DNA from: an uncultured Acetatifactor sp.
Lineage (GTDB): Bacteria; Bacillota; Clostridia; Lachnospirales; Lachnospiraceae
Reading direction: 5' to 3'
DNA: 33,415 bases
Assembly: GCA_934402315.1 (NCBI GenBank)
Contig: CAKRTS010000024.1
Location: forward strand, 1-33,415
The first letter of the stretch is position 1. Each line of letters starts with the position of its first letter. The translations under genes were made by a program, and so were the position numbers. The notes beneath the pieces were generated by a model. The model saw nothing but the letters and a program-made list of their open reading frames with translations, was not told the origin of the DNA and searched no databases. Below, piece by piece: positions 7,851-15,914 of the stretch.

Positions 7851-9029
7851 TTATACCGACTGCGCCGTGTTTCTTCTGCTGAGCTCCAGCAGTTTCTCCC
7901 GCATGTCGCTCTCCAGCTTCTGGAGTTCAACCTCTGCATTTCTTCTCTTCTCACGGCCGTCCTCCTGAATCTTGAGCACCTCATCCAGTGTGGTAATCAG
8001 GGTCTGGTTGGTCGACTTGAGCGTCTCAATATCGACGATTCCTCTCTCGCTCTCCTTCGCTGTCTCAAGCGTAGCGACCTTCAGATTCTCGGCATTCTTC
8101 TTCAAAAGCTCGTTCGTCATGTCGCTGACCTCACGCTGCGCCCTCGCGGCATCCGTGGAGTGGTTCAGTCCGATGGCAATGACCATCTGGCTCTTCCAGA
8201 GCGGAATCGTGTTTACCAGTGTGGACTGTATCTTGTCACTCATGACCGTGTCATTATTCTGGATCAGACGGATCTGGGGCGCCATCTGCAGGGAAACCGT
8301 TCTTGTCAGCTCCAGATCGTGTATCTTCTTTTCAAAGCGGTTGCACATTTCGGCATAGTCTCTCGCCGCCTGCGTATCCTCCGGCAGCTTGCTCTGCTCT
8401 GCCTTCGCCACCAGTGCGGGAAGCTCCTTCTCCTGTGCTTCCTTGAGCTTCTGCTTTCCCGCGAGGATGTACATGGACAATTCCTTGAAGTAGTTCAGAT
8501 TCAGCTCGTACATCTTATCGAGCATCGCAACGTCCTTGAGAAGTGTCACCTGATGCGCCTCCAGCGCGTCGCTGATCTTATTGACATTGACCTCCGCCTT
8601 GTCATATCTCGCCTTCATGTTGGAGAGCTGGTTGGTCTTCTTCTTGATCATGCCGAAAAATCCCTTTGACTCTTCCCCGTCGTCTATGGACTTCAGTTCG
8701 GCAACCACCTGTGTCAGCATCTCGCCGACCTCTCCCATATCCTTCGTGCGGACATTGCTCAGCGCCGTCTCGGAAAAATCGGCGATCTTTTTCTGGCAGC
8801 CCGCGCCAAACTGCAGCACCTGCTGGGTATTGGTAATATCAATCTGCGCCGCAAAGTCATTTACCATCTTCTGCTCTTCCGGTGAAAGCTCTACACCCAG
8901 CTCCTCACCCGTTTTCTCAATCTTTTCAGGCTTAACCTCCGCTACCTGTGTCTCCTCCTGGCTTGTCTCAAGCACAGGCTCAAAGGTCAGCGTCGGAGCC
9001 TCCTTCAACAGTTCATCAATATCACTCAT
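7851..9029 (-). CDS. TelA-family toxic anion resistance protein
   Basis: This 392-residue soluble protein belongs to the TelA/YaaN family, named for tellurite resistance. Its biochemical role is not settled and it is often linked to envelope stress. It is almost all helical and rich in coiled-coil heptads. Family features include the FGAGCQKKIADFSETAL segment near residue 80 and FFGMIKKKTNQL near 125. The motifs VSLQMAPQIRLIQNNDTVM and NTIPLWKSQMVIAIGL follow at about 240-290. The first ~45 residues are acidic and poorly conserved. AAGGAGG is eight bases from the ATG. It starts 48 bp after the xpaC-like gene, and such pairs are common in Clostridia. Confidence 0.93.
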   Translation of the reverse strand: MSDIDELLKEAPTLTFEPVLETSQEETQVAEVKPEKIEKTGEELGVELSPEEQKMVNDFAAQIDITNTQQVLQFGAGCQKKIADFSETALSNVRTKDMGEVGEMLTQVVAELKSIDDGEESKGFFGMIKKKTNQLSNMKARYDKAEVNVNKISDALEAHQVTLLKDVAMLDKMYELNLNYFKELSMYILAGKQKLKEAQEKELPALVAKAEQSKLPEDTQAARDYAEMCNRFEKKIHDLELTRTVSLQMAPQIRLIQNNDTVMSDKIQSTLVNTIPLWKSQMVIAIGLNHSTDAARAQREVSDMTNELLKKNAENLKVATLETAKESERGIVDIETLKSTNQTLITTLDEVLKIQEDGREKRRNAEVELQKLESDMREKLLELSRRNTAQSV

Positions 9030-9077
9030 CTATGTGTCCTCCTTATGGTATGTGTATTTTCTCTCATCACCGTGCCG

Positions 9078-10352
9078 TCATCTCGGCACCTTCTCCAGTT
9101 CCTTCTCCCTTGCAAAGACGCTCTGTCCCGCAAGTCCTTCCTTGGCGAGCATGGTCTGCAAAACCTGCGCATCCGTCGTCACATCATAGGCGGTCTCCCG
9201 GAACATCCTGTTCAGCAGCTCCTCAAAGGCACTGTTGATCGTATCCAGCGTTTTCTCAATCTCTGCCTTCGCCTCAAGGATCTCTGCGCTCTGGGAACTC
9301 AGATCGTCAAACTCCTCATACGCGCCCACCAGCTTCAGCGTCGTGGGAAGATAGTAACTCATGAATTTCTTCATCTGCGGCATCTGCTCCGGGTGTTCCT
9401 TCAGTCCGTCAAAGATCTCCTTCAGCAGATTCTCCAGACGGAAGAGCTTCGCCGAGATCTCCTCCCCCGGAATATTGTCATTCATGTTGCGCAGCTTCTT
9501 GATGCACTCCTGTCCTTCCGCGATCATCTCATCCAGCTCGCTCCGCTCCGCCTCCGCCGTCATCTGCGGCTCCGGCTTTACGCCGCTCACGCCCTGCTTA
9601 AGCTCCTGCGCCTTCTGCTCGCGCTCCTGCAGCTTCCTTTGCTTTTCCAGTGCCAGATACTCCCGGTAAATCTTGTCATCCAGCATCAGGCAAGTTTCCT
9701 GATGATCCAGATGTCCCTCCGGGAAAAAGCCTGCATCCAGCATTTTCCGTACATCCTTCAATATAAACTTCTGGGTCTTATTCGTGTGAAGTGCCAGCTC
9801 TTCCAGATTGATATAATGGTTGTTCCCGGCAAGCTCCACATATTTCTCGGCGCGCCGCAGCCTCAGCTTCTGGATACAGCCTACATTGATCAGCACAATG
9901 CAGACAATAAGCATCAGAAAAATCATTGAAAATGCAACCTTAAAGCCGCCCCCGACTCCAAGCGCCAGTCCACCGAAAACCGCAGAAAGAATGCCCAGCA
10001 CACCTGTCCCGATGCCGCCGAAGACCCTGTAGAGAATACTCGAAATCCTGCCGATCCGTTTAAACGGTGCCTTCAGCATCTCCGCAGCCGCCACTCTGAG
10101 ATCCTGCTCGCGCTGTCTTTCCTCCTGTGCGCGCTTGCGTTCCCTTGTCTGCGCCGCATACCGCTCTGTATGACTCTCCGTCTGGTTTCCCGATACAGCC
10201 TGTCCGACCTTTTCCGTCACACCCTTGACCGTGTCCTGCACCGTATCGACGATCACATTGCTCAGATCCTTAAAATTACCGGTTTTTAAAGCCGAATCAA
10301 CAGCATCCCGGATCTCCTCTCCCATGCTGTTCCATGACTTGTTATTACTCAT
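9078..10352 (-). CDS. XpaC-like membrane protein, partner of TelA
   Basis: The protein resembles the XpaC family (annotated as 5-bromo-4-chloroindolyl phosphate hydrolysis protein), whose true function is unknown. From the chosen start (MSNNKSW, with GGGAG five bases upstream) it has 424 residues. The frame stays open for 32 more codons, but that extension overlaps the promoter. Order of parts: an N-terminal soluble helical region with an Arg/Glu-rich stretch at about 75-100, two or three glycine-rich membrane segments at about 110-165, a winged-helix-like NLEELALHTNKTQKFILKDV region, then a long charged coiled coil. The C-terminal YYLPTTLKLVGAY is the family hallmark. It and TelA likely act together at the membrane. 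Confidence 0.85.
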   Translation of the reverse strand: MSNNKSWNSMGEEIRDAVDSALKTGNFKDLSNVIVDTVQDTVKGVTEKVGQAVSGNQTESHTERYAAQTRERKRAQEERQREQDLRVAAAEMLKAPFKRIGRISSILYRVFGGIGTGVLGILSAVFGGLALGVGGGFKVAFSMIFLMLIVCIVLINVGCIQKLRLRRAEKYVELAGNNHYINLEELALHTNKTQKFILKDVRKMLDAGFFPEGHLDHQETCLMLDDKIYREYLALEKQRKLQEREQKAQELKQGVSGVKPEPQMTAEAERSELDEMIAEGQECIKKLRNMNDNIPGEEISAKLFRLENLLKEIFDGLKEHPEQMPQMKKFMSYYLPTTLKLVGAYEEFDDLSSQSAEILEAKAEIEKTLDTINSAFEELLNRMFRETAYDVTTDAQVLQTMLAKEGLAGQSVFAREKELEKVPR

Positions 10353-10395
10353 TTGCTCTCCCATACAATCATTTTGCGAAAAAATTTCCAGATTG

Positions 10396-10424
10396 ATTAT
10401 CCCATAAATGTTCTGACATGGCAA
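10396..10424 (-). promoter_or_regulatory. Predicted sigma-A promoter of the xpaC-telA genes
   Basis: Minus-strand TTGCCA (10419-10424) and GATAAT (10396-10401) are spaced by 17 bp. The predicted start is about 35 bp ahead of the xpaC-like ATG. It lies in the short space after the SleB-type hydrolase, which makes xpaC-telA (and perhaps thrC) a separate unit. Confidence 0.7.
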
Positions 10425-10444
10425 GAGTTTTGTTTGATTCCCTT

Positions 10445-11107
10445 TCACTTAAAGAATTCATGTCCCCCGTGCGTAAACAAAAAGGTCAGATTCTCGTCGA
10501 ACCATCTCATCCGGTTCTTGTTCGCATATTTTCTCGCCGCAAAATACAGGGCGCCCTCGGAAATATCCTCCCCCGCGAGAGCACGCTCCACCGCGGAGAT
10601 CGTCTCCTCGCTGATCTCGACGGAATAATAGCGTCCGTTTGCCACCGGCGAAAACTGGGTCACGCCCTTTTCGCGCTGGAAAACCACCTCCGTCACCGTC
10701 CCGGGAAAGCTGTCGTTGTCTACCCTGTTGAGAACCACATTGGCGACCAGAAGCTTCCCGTCCTCGTCCTCGCAGCCGGCCTCCGCCTCAACGATCCTGA
10801 GCAGCACCTCCAGTTCCTCCTCGTCGAGCACCCTCTCCGGACGCTGCTCCATGAGCTGATAGCTGACTACACGCTGCCCGGAGACGGCAACATCGGCGAT
10901 CCCGATCCCCCTGCTCCCATTTTCCTCCGTTCCGGCGTTTTCCCCGTCCAGCGCCTGCGCCCGGCTCTCAATCTCCTCCAGCTCCAGCCTTACCGCCTGC
11001 GCCGGCTCTGCGTTCAGTCCTGCCGCCGCCAGCTCCCGGACGCAGACAAATCCCATCAGCAGAATCAGATTTCCCGTCAGAAGCAGACTTATTGCCTTCT
11101 TATACAT
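10445..11107 (-). CDS. SleB-type cell wall hydrolase, secreted
   Basis: The C-terminal half carries the Hydrolase_2/SleB fold of spore-cortex-lytic enzymes, which cleave peptidoglycan glycan strands. Signatures are LLRIVEAEAG with the catalytic Glu, LLVANVVLNRV, VVFQREKGVTQFSPV, and ALYFAARKYANK near the end. I chose the start at MYKKAISLL (220 residues). It gives a signal peptide or membrane anchor directly at the N-terminus, whereas the frame extends 44 codons upstream with no signal-like sequence. The linker of about 80 residues is acidic and low in conservation. A role in spore germination or vegetative wall turnover cannot be separated from sequence alone. It is divergent from the AP2-like gene. 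Confidence 0.85.
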   Translation of the reverse strand: MYKKAISLLLTGNLILLMGFVCVRELAAAGLNAEPAQAVRLELEEIESRAQALDGENAGTEENGSRGIGIADVAVSGQRVVSYQLMEQRPERVLDEEELEVLLRIVEAEAGCEDEDGKLLVANVVLNRVDNDSFPGTVTEVVFQREKGVTQFSPVANGRYYSVEISEETISAVERALAGEDISEGALYFAARKYANKNRMRWFDENLTFLFTHGGHEFFK

Positions 11108-11199
11108 AATGTTCCGTTCCTTTCCCATCTTCCTAATTACAGCTTTGCCTGTCCGATATATCAGTATATGATGGGAAAGGAAAAAATATATCTGAAAAC

Positions 11200-11229
11200 T
11201 TGTCTGCACATTCTCTCTGATGCTATACT
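11200..11229 (+). promoter_or_regulatory. Predicted promoter of the AP2-like gene
   Basis: TTGTCT (11200-11205) and TATACT (11224-11229) are 18 bp apart. The predicted start is about 30 bp before the ATG, and AAGGAG precedes the start codon at good spacing. The promoter lies in the divergent space next to the cell wall hydrolase. Confidence 0.6.
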
Positions 11230-11264
11230 TGTAATGCACGTGACTTTAACAAAGGAGACCACCT

Positions 11265-12080
11265 ATGGATAAGAAATTACCGGACGGCGTTTTTCCCGCC
11301 TGCCGCAAGAATGGAGAACCCTATTTCCGCTCCTCGCTGACACACAGGGGAAAGCATATCAGTCTCGGCAACTACCCGTCTCCCGAGGCGGCTCACGCGG
11401 CATATCTGGAGGGCCGCAGCCTTCTTGCTGACGACTCCCTTTTCCCGGAGCATTACACTCCGGCACATACGCTGTCATTTGAAAAATGGATCTGTCTGAT
11501 TAATTATCGTGACAACAACATCTATTTCAGCACGCCGATCTATGTCGGCCGGAAAATGTTTTATTATTATCTGTCGCCGTCCGAGGTGCTGAAATTTGAC
11601 ATGGACGATCTCTTCTTTTATTCCTCCCACAAGATCATGCGCAGGGGAGGTCATTACTTTGTCGCGGATTATGGCTCGCAGCTCAGCATTGTCTCCCGCT
11701 ACGGCATACGCCCTTATGCCAGGCAGGGGCAGGATTACCGCTTTCTCAACGGCGATCCGCTCGACTTCCGCCGTGAAAATCTTGAAATTTTGAATGTCTA
11801 CCACGGTGTGACAAGAGAAAAGAAAAACGGACAGTATGTCTATACCGTCCGCGTTCATCTTCATGGTAATTATATCGTAGGCCGCTATCCCGATGAGGTC
11901 AGCGCCGCAATCGCATACAACAAGGCAGTTGATCTTCTGCGGAAGAAAGGTGTCCGAAAGGAATTTCTGACAAATTACATCGAAGGTCTTCCGCCGCGGA
12001 AATATGCCGAGATCTATTCCTCCCTGCAGATTTCCCAAAAACTGCTGGACTACTGTCCTACTTCTCCGCGTAGTCAATAA
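11265..12080 (+). CDS. Protein with two AP2-like repeats and a decayed HNH-like core
   Basis: The 271-residue protein has two similar modules: residues ~8-54 (GVF...RSSLTHRGKHISLGNYPSPEAAHAAY) and ~188-235 (GVTREKKNGQYVYTVRVHLHGNYIVGRY...). Each shows three beta-strands, a G-x-Y/F turn and an Ala-rich helix, as in AP2 DNA-binding domains of phage and homing HNH endonucleases. Just before the second module, FLNGDPLDFRRENLEIL matches the end of an HNH motif, which usually reads DHINGDPLDNRxENL. Here the catalytic His is replaced (RFLNG), so nuclease activity is doubtful. I infer a DNA-binding protein derived from an HNH-AP2 nuclease. It is plus-strand with its own promoter, and its last 23 bp overlap the end of the convergent GH25 gene. 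Confidence 0.7.
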   Translation: MDKKLPDGVFPACRKNGEPYFRSSLTHRGKHISLGNYPSPEAAHAAYLEGRSLLADDSLFPEHYTPAHTLSFEKWICLINYRDNNIYFSTPIYVGRKMFYYYLSPSEVLKFDMDDLFFYSSHKIMRRGGHYFVADYGSQLSIVSRYGIRPYARQGQDYRFLNGDPLDFRRENLEILNVYHGVTREKKNGQYVYTVRVHLHGNYIVGRYPDEVSAAIAYNKAVDLLRKKGVRKEFLTNYIEGLPPRKYAEIYSSLQISQKLLDYCPTSPRSQ

Positions 12081-13149
12081 AGCTGATGTTGAGATTGACA
12101 AGCCCGGCAATGCCGTCCACCGTTCCCTGTGTGCTATACTGCCACATCGTGAACTTATAGGGATAGTCGGGAATATCCGCCTGCTGGGAAAGCCATACAT
12201 CGTAAGCGGTCAGCTTTGACATATCGACCTGCCGGATGAGCCATTCCTTGTTGCCGTAAATAATGGTCTTGTAGCCCGCTGCACCGATGGTGTCCAGAAA
12301 CGCCTTTGTGATCTCTGTCCTCTCCGCCTTGCTCAGCTTGTCCGTCCTCGCCGTGTCATTTGTCACAAGCTCCATGTCAAAGGCTACCGGATAGGAAATG
12401 GTGTACTCGCCGAGCTGCTGGAGCACCAGATTCGCCTCCTCCACGGCCTCATCCTTTGAGATCGCCTGCGAATAGAAATAGACCCCGACATCAAGCCCCG
12501 CGTCTGTCGCCCGCTTGATATTTTCACTGAAATAGTCATCCACAATCAGCTGTCCCGTCCCATAGCCCCTCGCTCCGACACGGATCATGACAAACTGGAT
12601 TCCCGCCTTTTTCACCTTGACAAAATCAATATAATCCTGAACCTTGGACACATCCACCCCGACATAGGAGGTCTGTTTCCCGTTCTCATAATACTTCATG
12701 AAATCCGACTGACACACCAGCTTTGTGAAATCATACTCATTCTTTGGCAGATAAGGACTGATGAGCACCCACTCCTCGGTTCCGTCAGACTTTTCGACCA
12801 GCGTATGCTTGCCGTCCGTAGACGGGTCATTCTTTACTTCCTCCTGCGGCAGAGACTGCTCCGGCTCCGGCGTCGCCTCCACCTCCTCCGGGTATTTATC
12901 CCAGAAGTCAAGGTCGTCCGGATGGAGCACCCCCTCCGATACATATCTCTCCGGTTCGGGGGAGAGGATGACCGGTGAAGTCTCCTGACTTGCCGTCTCC
13001 TGCGCACTCTGCCCCGGCTTCTTATTTCCGCTGTTCATAATCAGCACAACGATCAATATCACCGCGACAAACGCCGTCACCGCAACGATTGTCATCACCA
13101 CCGTCGGTGTCATGCCCGAACGATCTTCGTAATCATCATGCAGCTTCAT
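12058..13149 (-). CDS. Membrane-anchored GH25 muramidase
   Basis: This 363-residue protein has a short cytoplasmic N-terminus, one transmembrane helix (about 15-39), an acidic Pro/Glu/Ser-rich linker and a C-terminal GH25 domain (about 160-363). GH25 enzymes cut beta-1,4 bonds between MurNAc and GlcNAc. The catalytic Asp of GVDVSKVQ is D166 and the DxE pair of AFDMEL is D258/E260. The C-terminal KFTMWQYSTQGTVDGI strand is typical. GGAGGGG precedes the ATG. It begins only 31 bp after rnfB stops, with no terminator between, so it is probably the last gene of the rnf transcript. Its final codons overlap the convergent AP2-like gene. Confidence 0.92.
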   Translation of the reverse strand: MKLHDDYEDRSGMTPTVVMTIVAVTAFVAVILIVVLIMNSGNKKPGQSAQETASQETSPVILSPEPERYVSEGVLHPDDLDFWDKYPEEVEATPEPEQSLPQEEVKNDPSTDGKHTLVEKSDGTEEWVLISPYLPKNEYDFTKLVCQSDFMKYYENGKQTSYVGVDVSKVQDYIDFVKVKKAGIQFVMIRVGARGYGTGQLIVDDYFSENIKRATDAGLDVGVYFYSQAISKDEAVEEANLVLQQLGEYTISYPVAFDMELVTNDTARTDKLSKAERTEITKAFLDTIGAAGYKTIIYGNKEWLIRQVDMSKLTAYDVWLSQQADIPDYPYKFTMWQYSTQGTVDGIAGLVNLNISFIDYAEK

Positions 13150-13180
13150 CTCTCTCCCCTCCTTCCGGCGAATTTCTTTC

Positions 13181-13978
13181 TCAATGCTTCACAATTGCCT
13201 TCTTCGGGCATTTCTCAGCGCAGGTACCGCAGCCGGTACACTTCTCCTGATCGATGACAGCGTGGAACTCCGTCACCGTCACCGCCTGATTCGGACAATT
13301 CTTCACGCAGATGCCGCAGCCGATACAGCCCACCTGACATGCCTTCATCGTGACAGGTCCCTTATCTTTGGAGCTGCACGCAACCGCAAGCTTCGCGTCA
13401 TAGGGCACGAGCGAAATCAGATGCTTCGGGCAGACAGCAATACATTTCTTACAAGCCTTGCAGGCTTCCTTATCCACGACCGCAACCCCGTTTACCACAT
13501 GGATCGCGTCGAAGGGACAGACCTTGGCACAGGTACCGAAGCCGAGACAGCCGTTGTTGCAGGCTTTCGGCCCTCCTCCGGGCACAAAGCTCATCATCCG
13601 GCAATCCTCGATGCCATAATAGTCATAATCCTTCTTCGCCTTATCGCAATCGCCCTGACAGGCAACATAGGCGACCTGTCTCGCGCTCTCCTCCGCTTCC
13701 ACGCCCATGATTCCGGCGATCACCCTGCCGACCGGCTCACCGCCGACCGGACAGGCATTGACCGGTGCTTCGCCCTTGGCGATGGCAGCCGCCAGACCGG
13801 AACAGCCCGCATAGCCGCAGCCGCCACAGTTATTTCCGGGCAGCGCCGCCAGCACAGCCTCCTCCTTCTCGTCCACTGTCACCTTGAATTTGATACCGGC
13901 AACTCCGAGGAAGAGTCCGACAAAAATACCAACTACTCCGACTATCACTGTAGCCGTAATGATTCCTGTAATATTCAT
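13181..13978 (-). CDS. rnfB: Rnf complex subunit B (iron-sulfur protein)
   Basis: RnfB takes electrons from reduced ferredoxin and passes them to the rest of the membrane complex. The 265-residue protein starts with one transmembrane helix (about 5-27). A four-Cys cluster domain follows (NNCGGCGYAGCSGLAAAIAK and a later Cys before PVGG). The C-terminal half has repeated ferredoxin-like motifs: CNNGCLGFGTCAKVCP, CKACKKCIAVCP, CQVGCIGCGICVKNCP and CTGCGTCAEKCP. This many clusters is normal for clostridial RnfB. It is the last rnf gene and ends 31 bp before the GH25 gene. Confidence 0.96.
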   Translation of the reverse strand: MNITGIITATVIVGVVGIFVGLFLGVAGIKFKVTVDEKEEAVLAALPGNNCGGCGYAGCSGLAAAIAKGEAPVNACPVGGEPVGRVIAGIMGVEAEESARQVAYVACQGDCDKAKKDYDYYGIEDCRMMSFVPGGGPKACNNGCLGFGTCAKVCPFDAIHVVNGVAVVDKEACKACKKCIAVCPKHLISLVPYDAKLAVACSSKDKGPVTMKACQVGCIGCGICVKNCPNQAVTVTEFHAVIDQEKCTGCGTCAEKCPKKAIVKH

Positions 13979-13990
13979 GTGTCATCCTCC

Positions 13991-14575
13991 CTACAGCAGA
14001 CCTGAAAATCCAACAAAGGCGATTGCCATCAGTCCGGCGGTCACCAGAACCGTGGGCATTCCCTTGAAGGACTCGGGGAAATCATTGTGCTCCATTTTTT
14101 CGCGGATGCCCGCAAGGATCACGATTGCAATCGTAAATCCGAGCGCCGTCGCAAATCCGTTTACCACACCTGTCAGGATTCCGTACTCCGCCTGCTCATT
14201 GTTGATGGCAACGCCGAGCACCGCACAGTTCGTTGTAATCAGCGGCAGATACACGCCGAGCGCCTCATAGAGCGAGGGCATCGCCTTTTTCAGGAACATC
14301 TCGACAAACTGCACGAGAGCCGCAATGACCAGAATAAATACAATCGTGTCGAGATACTGCACCTGGAACTTAATCAATACAAACTGGTTAATCACTCCCG
14401 CCACCGCGCTGGCAAGCGTGATGACGAAGATGACCGCCACTCCCATTCCCCCTGCGGTCTTGACCTTCTTGGACACGCCAAGGAAGGGACACAGACCCAT
14501 AAACTGGCTGAGCACGACATTGCTCACCATGGAGGAACTGATAAGGATAATCAATAAATCTTTTACATTTTCCAT
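13991..14575 (-). CDS. rnfA: Rnf complex subunit A
   Basis: RnfA is an integral membrane subunit that, with RnfE, forms the inverted-repeat core of the Rnf ion pump. The 194-residue protein has six hydrophobic helices. The family segments LSQFMGLCPFLGVSKK (near 23) and ITTNCAVLGVAI (near 115) each contain one of the Cys residues that bind the intramembrane Fe-S cluster at the RnfA/RnfE interface. Its ATG directly follows the rnfE stop codon, so translation is probably coupled. It ends 12 bp before rnfB. Confidence 0.96.
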   Translation of the reverse strand: MENVKDLLIILISSSMVSNVVLSQFMGLCPFLGVSKKVKTAGGMGVAVIFVITLASAVAGVINQFVLIKFQVQYLDTIVFILVIAALVQFVEMFLKKAMPSLYEALGVYLPLITTNCAVLGVAINNEQAEYGILTGVVNGFATALGFTIAIVILAGIREKMEHNDFPESFKGMPTVLVTAGLMAIAFVGFSGLL

Positions 14576-15283
14576 TTATTTTTCCTCCGCATCCGTGTCA
14601 TAAAAACGCTTTGAACAGCCCTTTTCGCCGCAGTTCATGCAGTCCTCGGTACAGCCCGAGCCAATCTTCTCGTAAGACTTTCCCGCCTTCTTGCGTTTTG
14701 CCTTGATGTAGTTCTGCAGCGCAACCAGACATGCCAGCACAAAGAACGCTCCGGGCGCCTGGCTGAAAATGCGGATCGGCTCAAACGAATCCGGCATAAC
14801 AGAGATGCCGAAAACCTTTCCATCGCCGAGGATTTCACGCACCGCACCGATACAGGTCAGTGCAAACGAAAAGCCAAGCCCCATGCCGAGTCCGTCAAAC
14901 ATGGAAGGAATCGGCGGATTGGAATATGCATATGCCTCCGCACGTCCCAGAATGATACAGTTTACAACAATCAGCGGAATGTACACACCCAGCGATTTGT
15001 TCAGCGCCGGCAGATACGCCTCGAGCAAAAGCTGCACCACCGTCACGAACGTCGCAATGACGACAATGAATGCCGGGATACGCACCCTGCTCGGTATGAT
15101 CTTTCTGAGCAGGGAGATAAACAGATTACTCAGCGTCAGCACCGCCATCGTCGTCAGACCCATGCCGAGTCCGTTCATCGCCGAGGTCGTAACCGCAAGG
15201 GTCGGACACATTCCCAGAGTCAGGACAAAGGTAGGGTTCTCCTTTACCAGTCCGTTATAAATTCTCTCTCCAGCCTTACTCAT
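14576..15283 (-). CDS. rnfE: Rnf complex subunit E with Cys-rich C-terminal tail
   Basis: RnfE pairs with RnfA in the membrane core. From MSKAGERIYNG (GGAGG eight bases upstream) it has 235 residues. Its LGMCPTLAVTTSA and VNCIILGRAEAYA segments each contribute a Cys to the shared Fe-S site. The frame is open for 11 more codons but that extension lies inside rnfG. The last ~35 residues after the final helix are basic and then Cys-rich: GCTEDCMNCGEKGCS, spaced C-x3-C-x2-C-x4-C. That could bind a metal or cluster. Similar short Cys tails occur in other clostridial RnfE proteins as far as I recall, but their role is not established. Confidence 0.95.
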   Translation of the reverse strand: MSKAGERIYNGLVKENPTFVLTLGMCPTLAVTTSAMNGLGMGLTTMAVLTLSNLFISLLRKIIPSRVRIPAFIVVIATFVTVVQLLLEAYLPALNKSLGVYIPLIVVNCIILGRAEAYAYSNPPIPSMFDGLGMGLGFSFALTCIGAVREILGDGKVFGISVMPDSFEPIRIFSQAPGAFFVLACLVALQNYIKAKRKKAGKSYEKIGSGCTEDCMNCGEKGCSKRFYDTDAEEK

Positions 15284-15914
15284 TGACAGCACCTCCCTCC
15301 AGAAGCTCCAGCGCAACTCTTAAGCCTCCGTTGACGGCATTCGTGACCGCCTTTGTCGTGACCGTTGCACCGCTGATGGCGTCCACCTCGTTCTCCGCAG
15401 ACGCTCCGTTTTTCACATAAGTAAAGCTCTGTACCTTCTTGTCGGCAAACTGCGGGGTCAGAACATCCGGCGCTTTCATGCCGAGTCCGGCAGTTTCCTT
15501 GATTTCCGTGATAGAGACGCCGTTCACCGTACCGTCCGCACCGACACCGACGTAGAGCACGATGTCGCCGCCATAGCCCTTGGAGGAGGCAGCCTCGACC
15601 ACATAGCCGTAACAGCTTCCGTTGTTGTACGCCGTATATACCGTACCGATCTCGACATTTGTCTCCGCAAGCTCCGCCGCCAGCGCCTCATCCGGCACAT
15701 AGTTCGCGTCCTCGAAATTCAGCGTGATCCCCTGCTCCTCCGCCTTCGGGAATACCGCAACACACGCCTCCTGAATCGTCTTCTCCTGCTGTACTCTTCT
15801 CGGCTCCTTTGTCAGCTCATAGACAAAGCCGAGCAGGAGACCGGAAATCATCGTAATCCCGAAAAGGATACCCGCCTCCTTCAGCATCGTCCTGATCTCA
15901 TCTTTATTTTTCAT
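15276..15914 (-). CDS. rnfG: Rnf complex subunit G (covalent flavoprotein)
   Basis: RnfG carries a covalently bound FMN on the outer face of the membrane. I chose the start MKNKDEIRTML (212 residues, GGAGG eight bases upstream); the longer frame adds nine codons overlapping rnfD. One N-terminal transmembrane helix anchors an extracytoplasmic FMN-binding domain. The flavinylation motif SGATVTT near residue 181-187 is intact, with the Thr of SGAT as expected attachment site. EIKETAGLGMKA is the second family signature. Its end overlaps the start of rnfE by 8 bp, consistent with coupled translation. No flavin transferase (ApbE) gene is present in the window, so it must be encoded elsewhere. Confidence 0.95.
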   Translation of the reverse strand: MKNKDEIRTMLKEAGILFGITMISGLLLGFVYELTKEPRRVQQEKTIQEACVAVFPKAEEQGITLNFEDANYVPDEALAAELAETNVEIGTVYTAYNNGSCYGYVVEAASSKGYGGDIVLYVGVGADGTVNGVSITEIKETAGLGMKAPDVLTPQFADKKVQSFTYVKNGASAENEVDAISGATVTTKAVTNAVNGGLRVALELLEGGAVNE

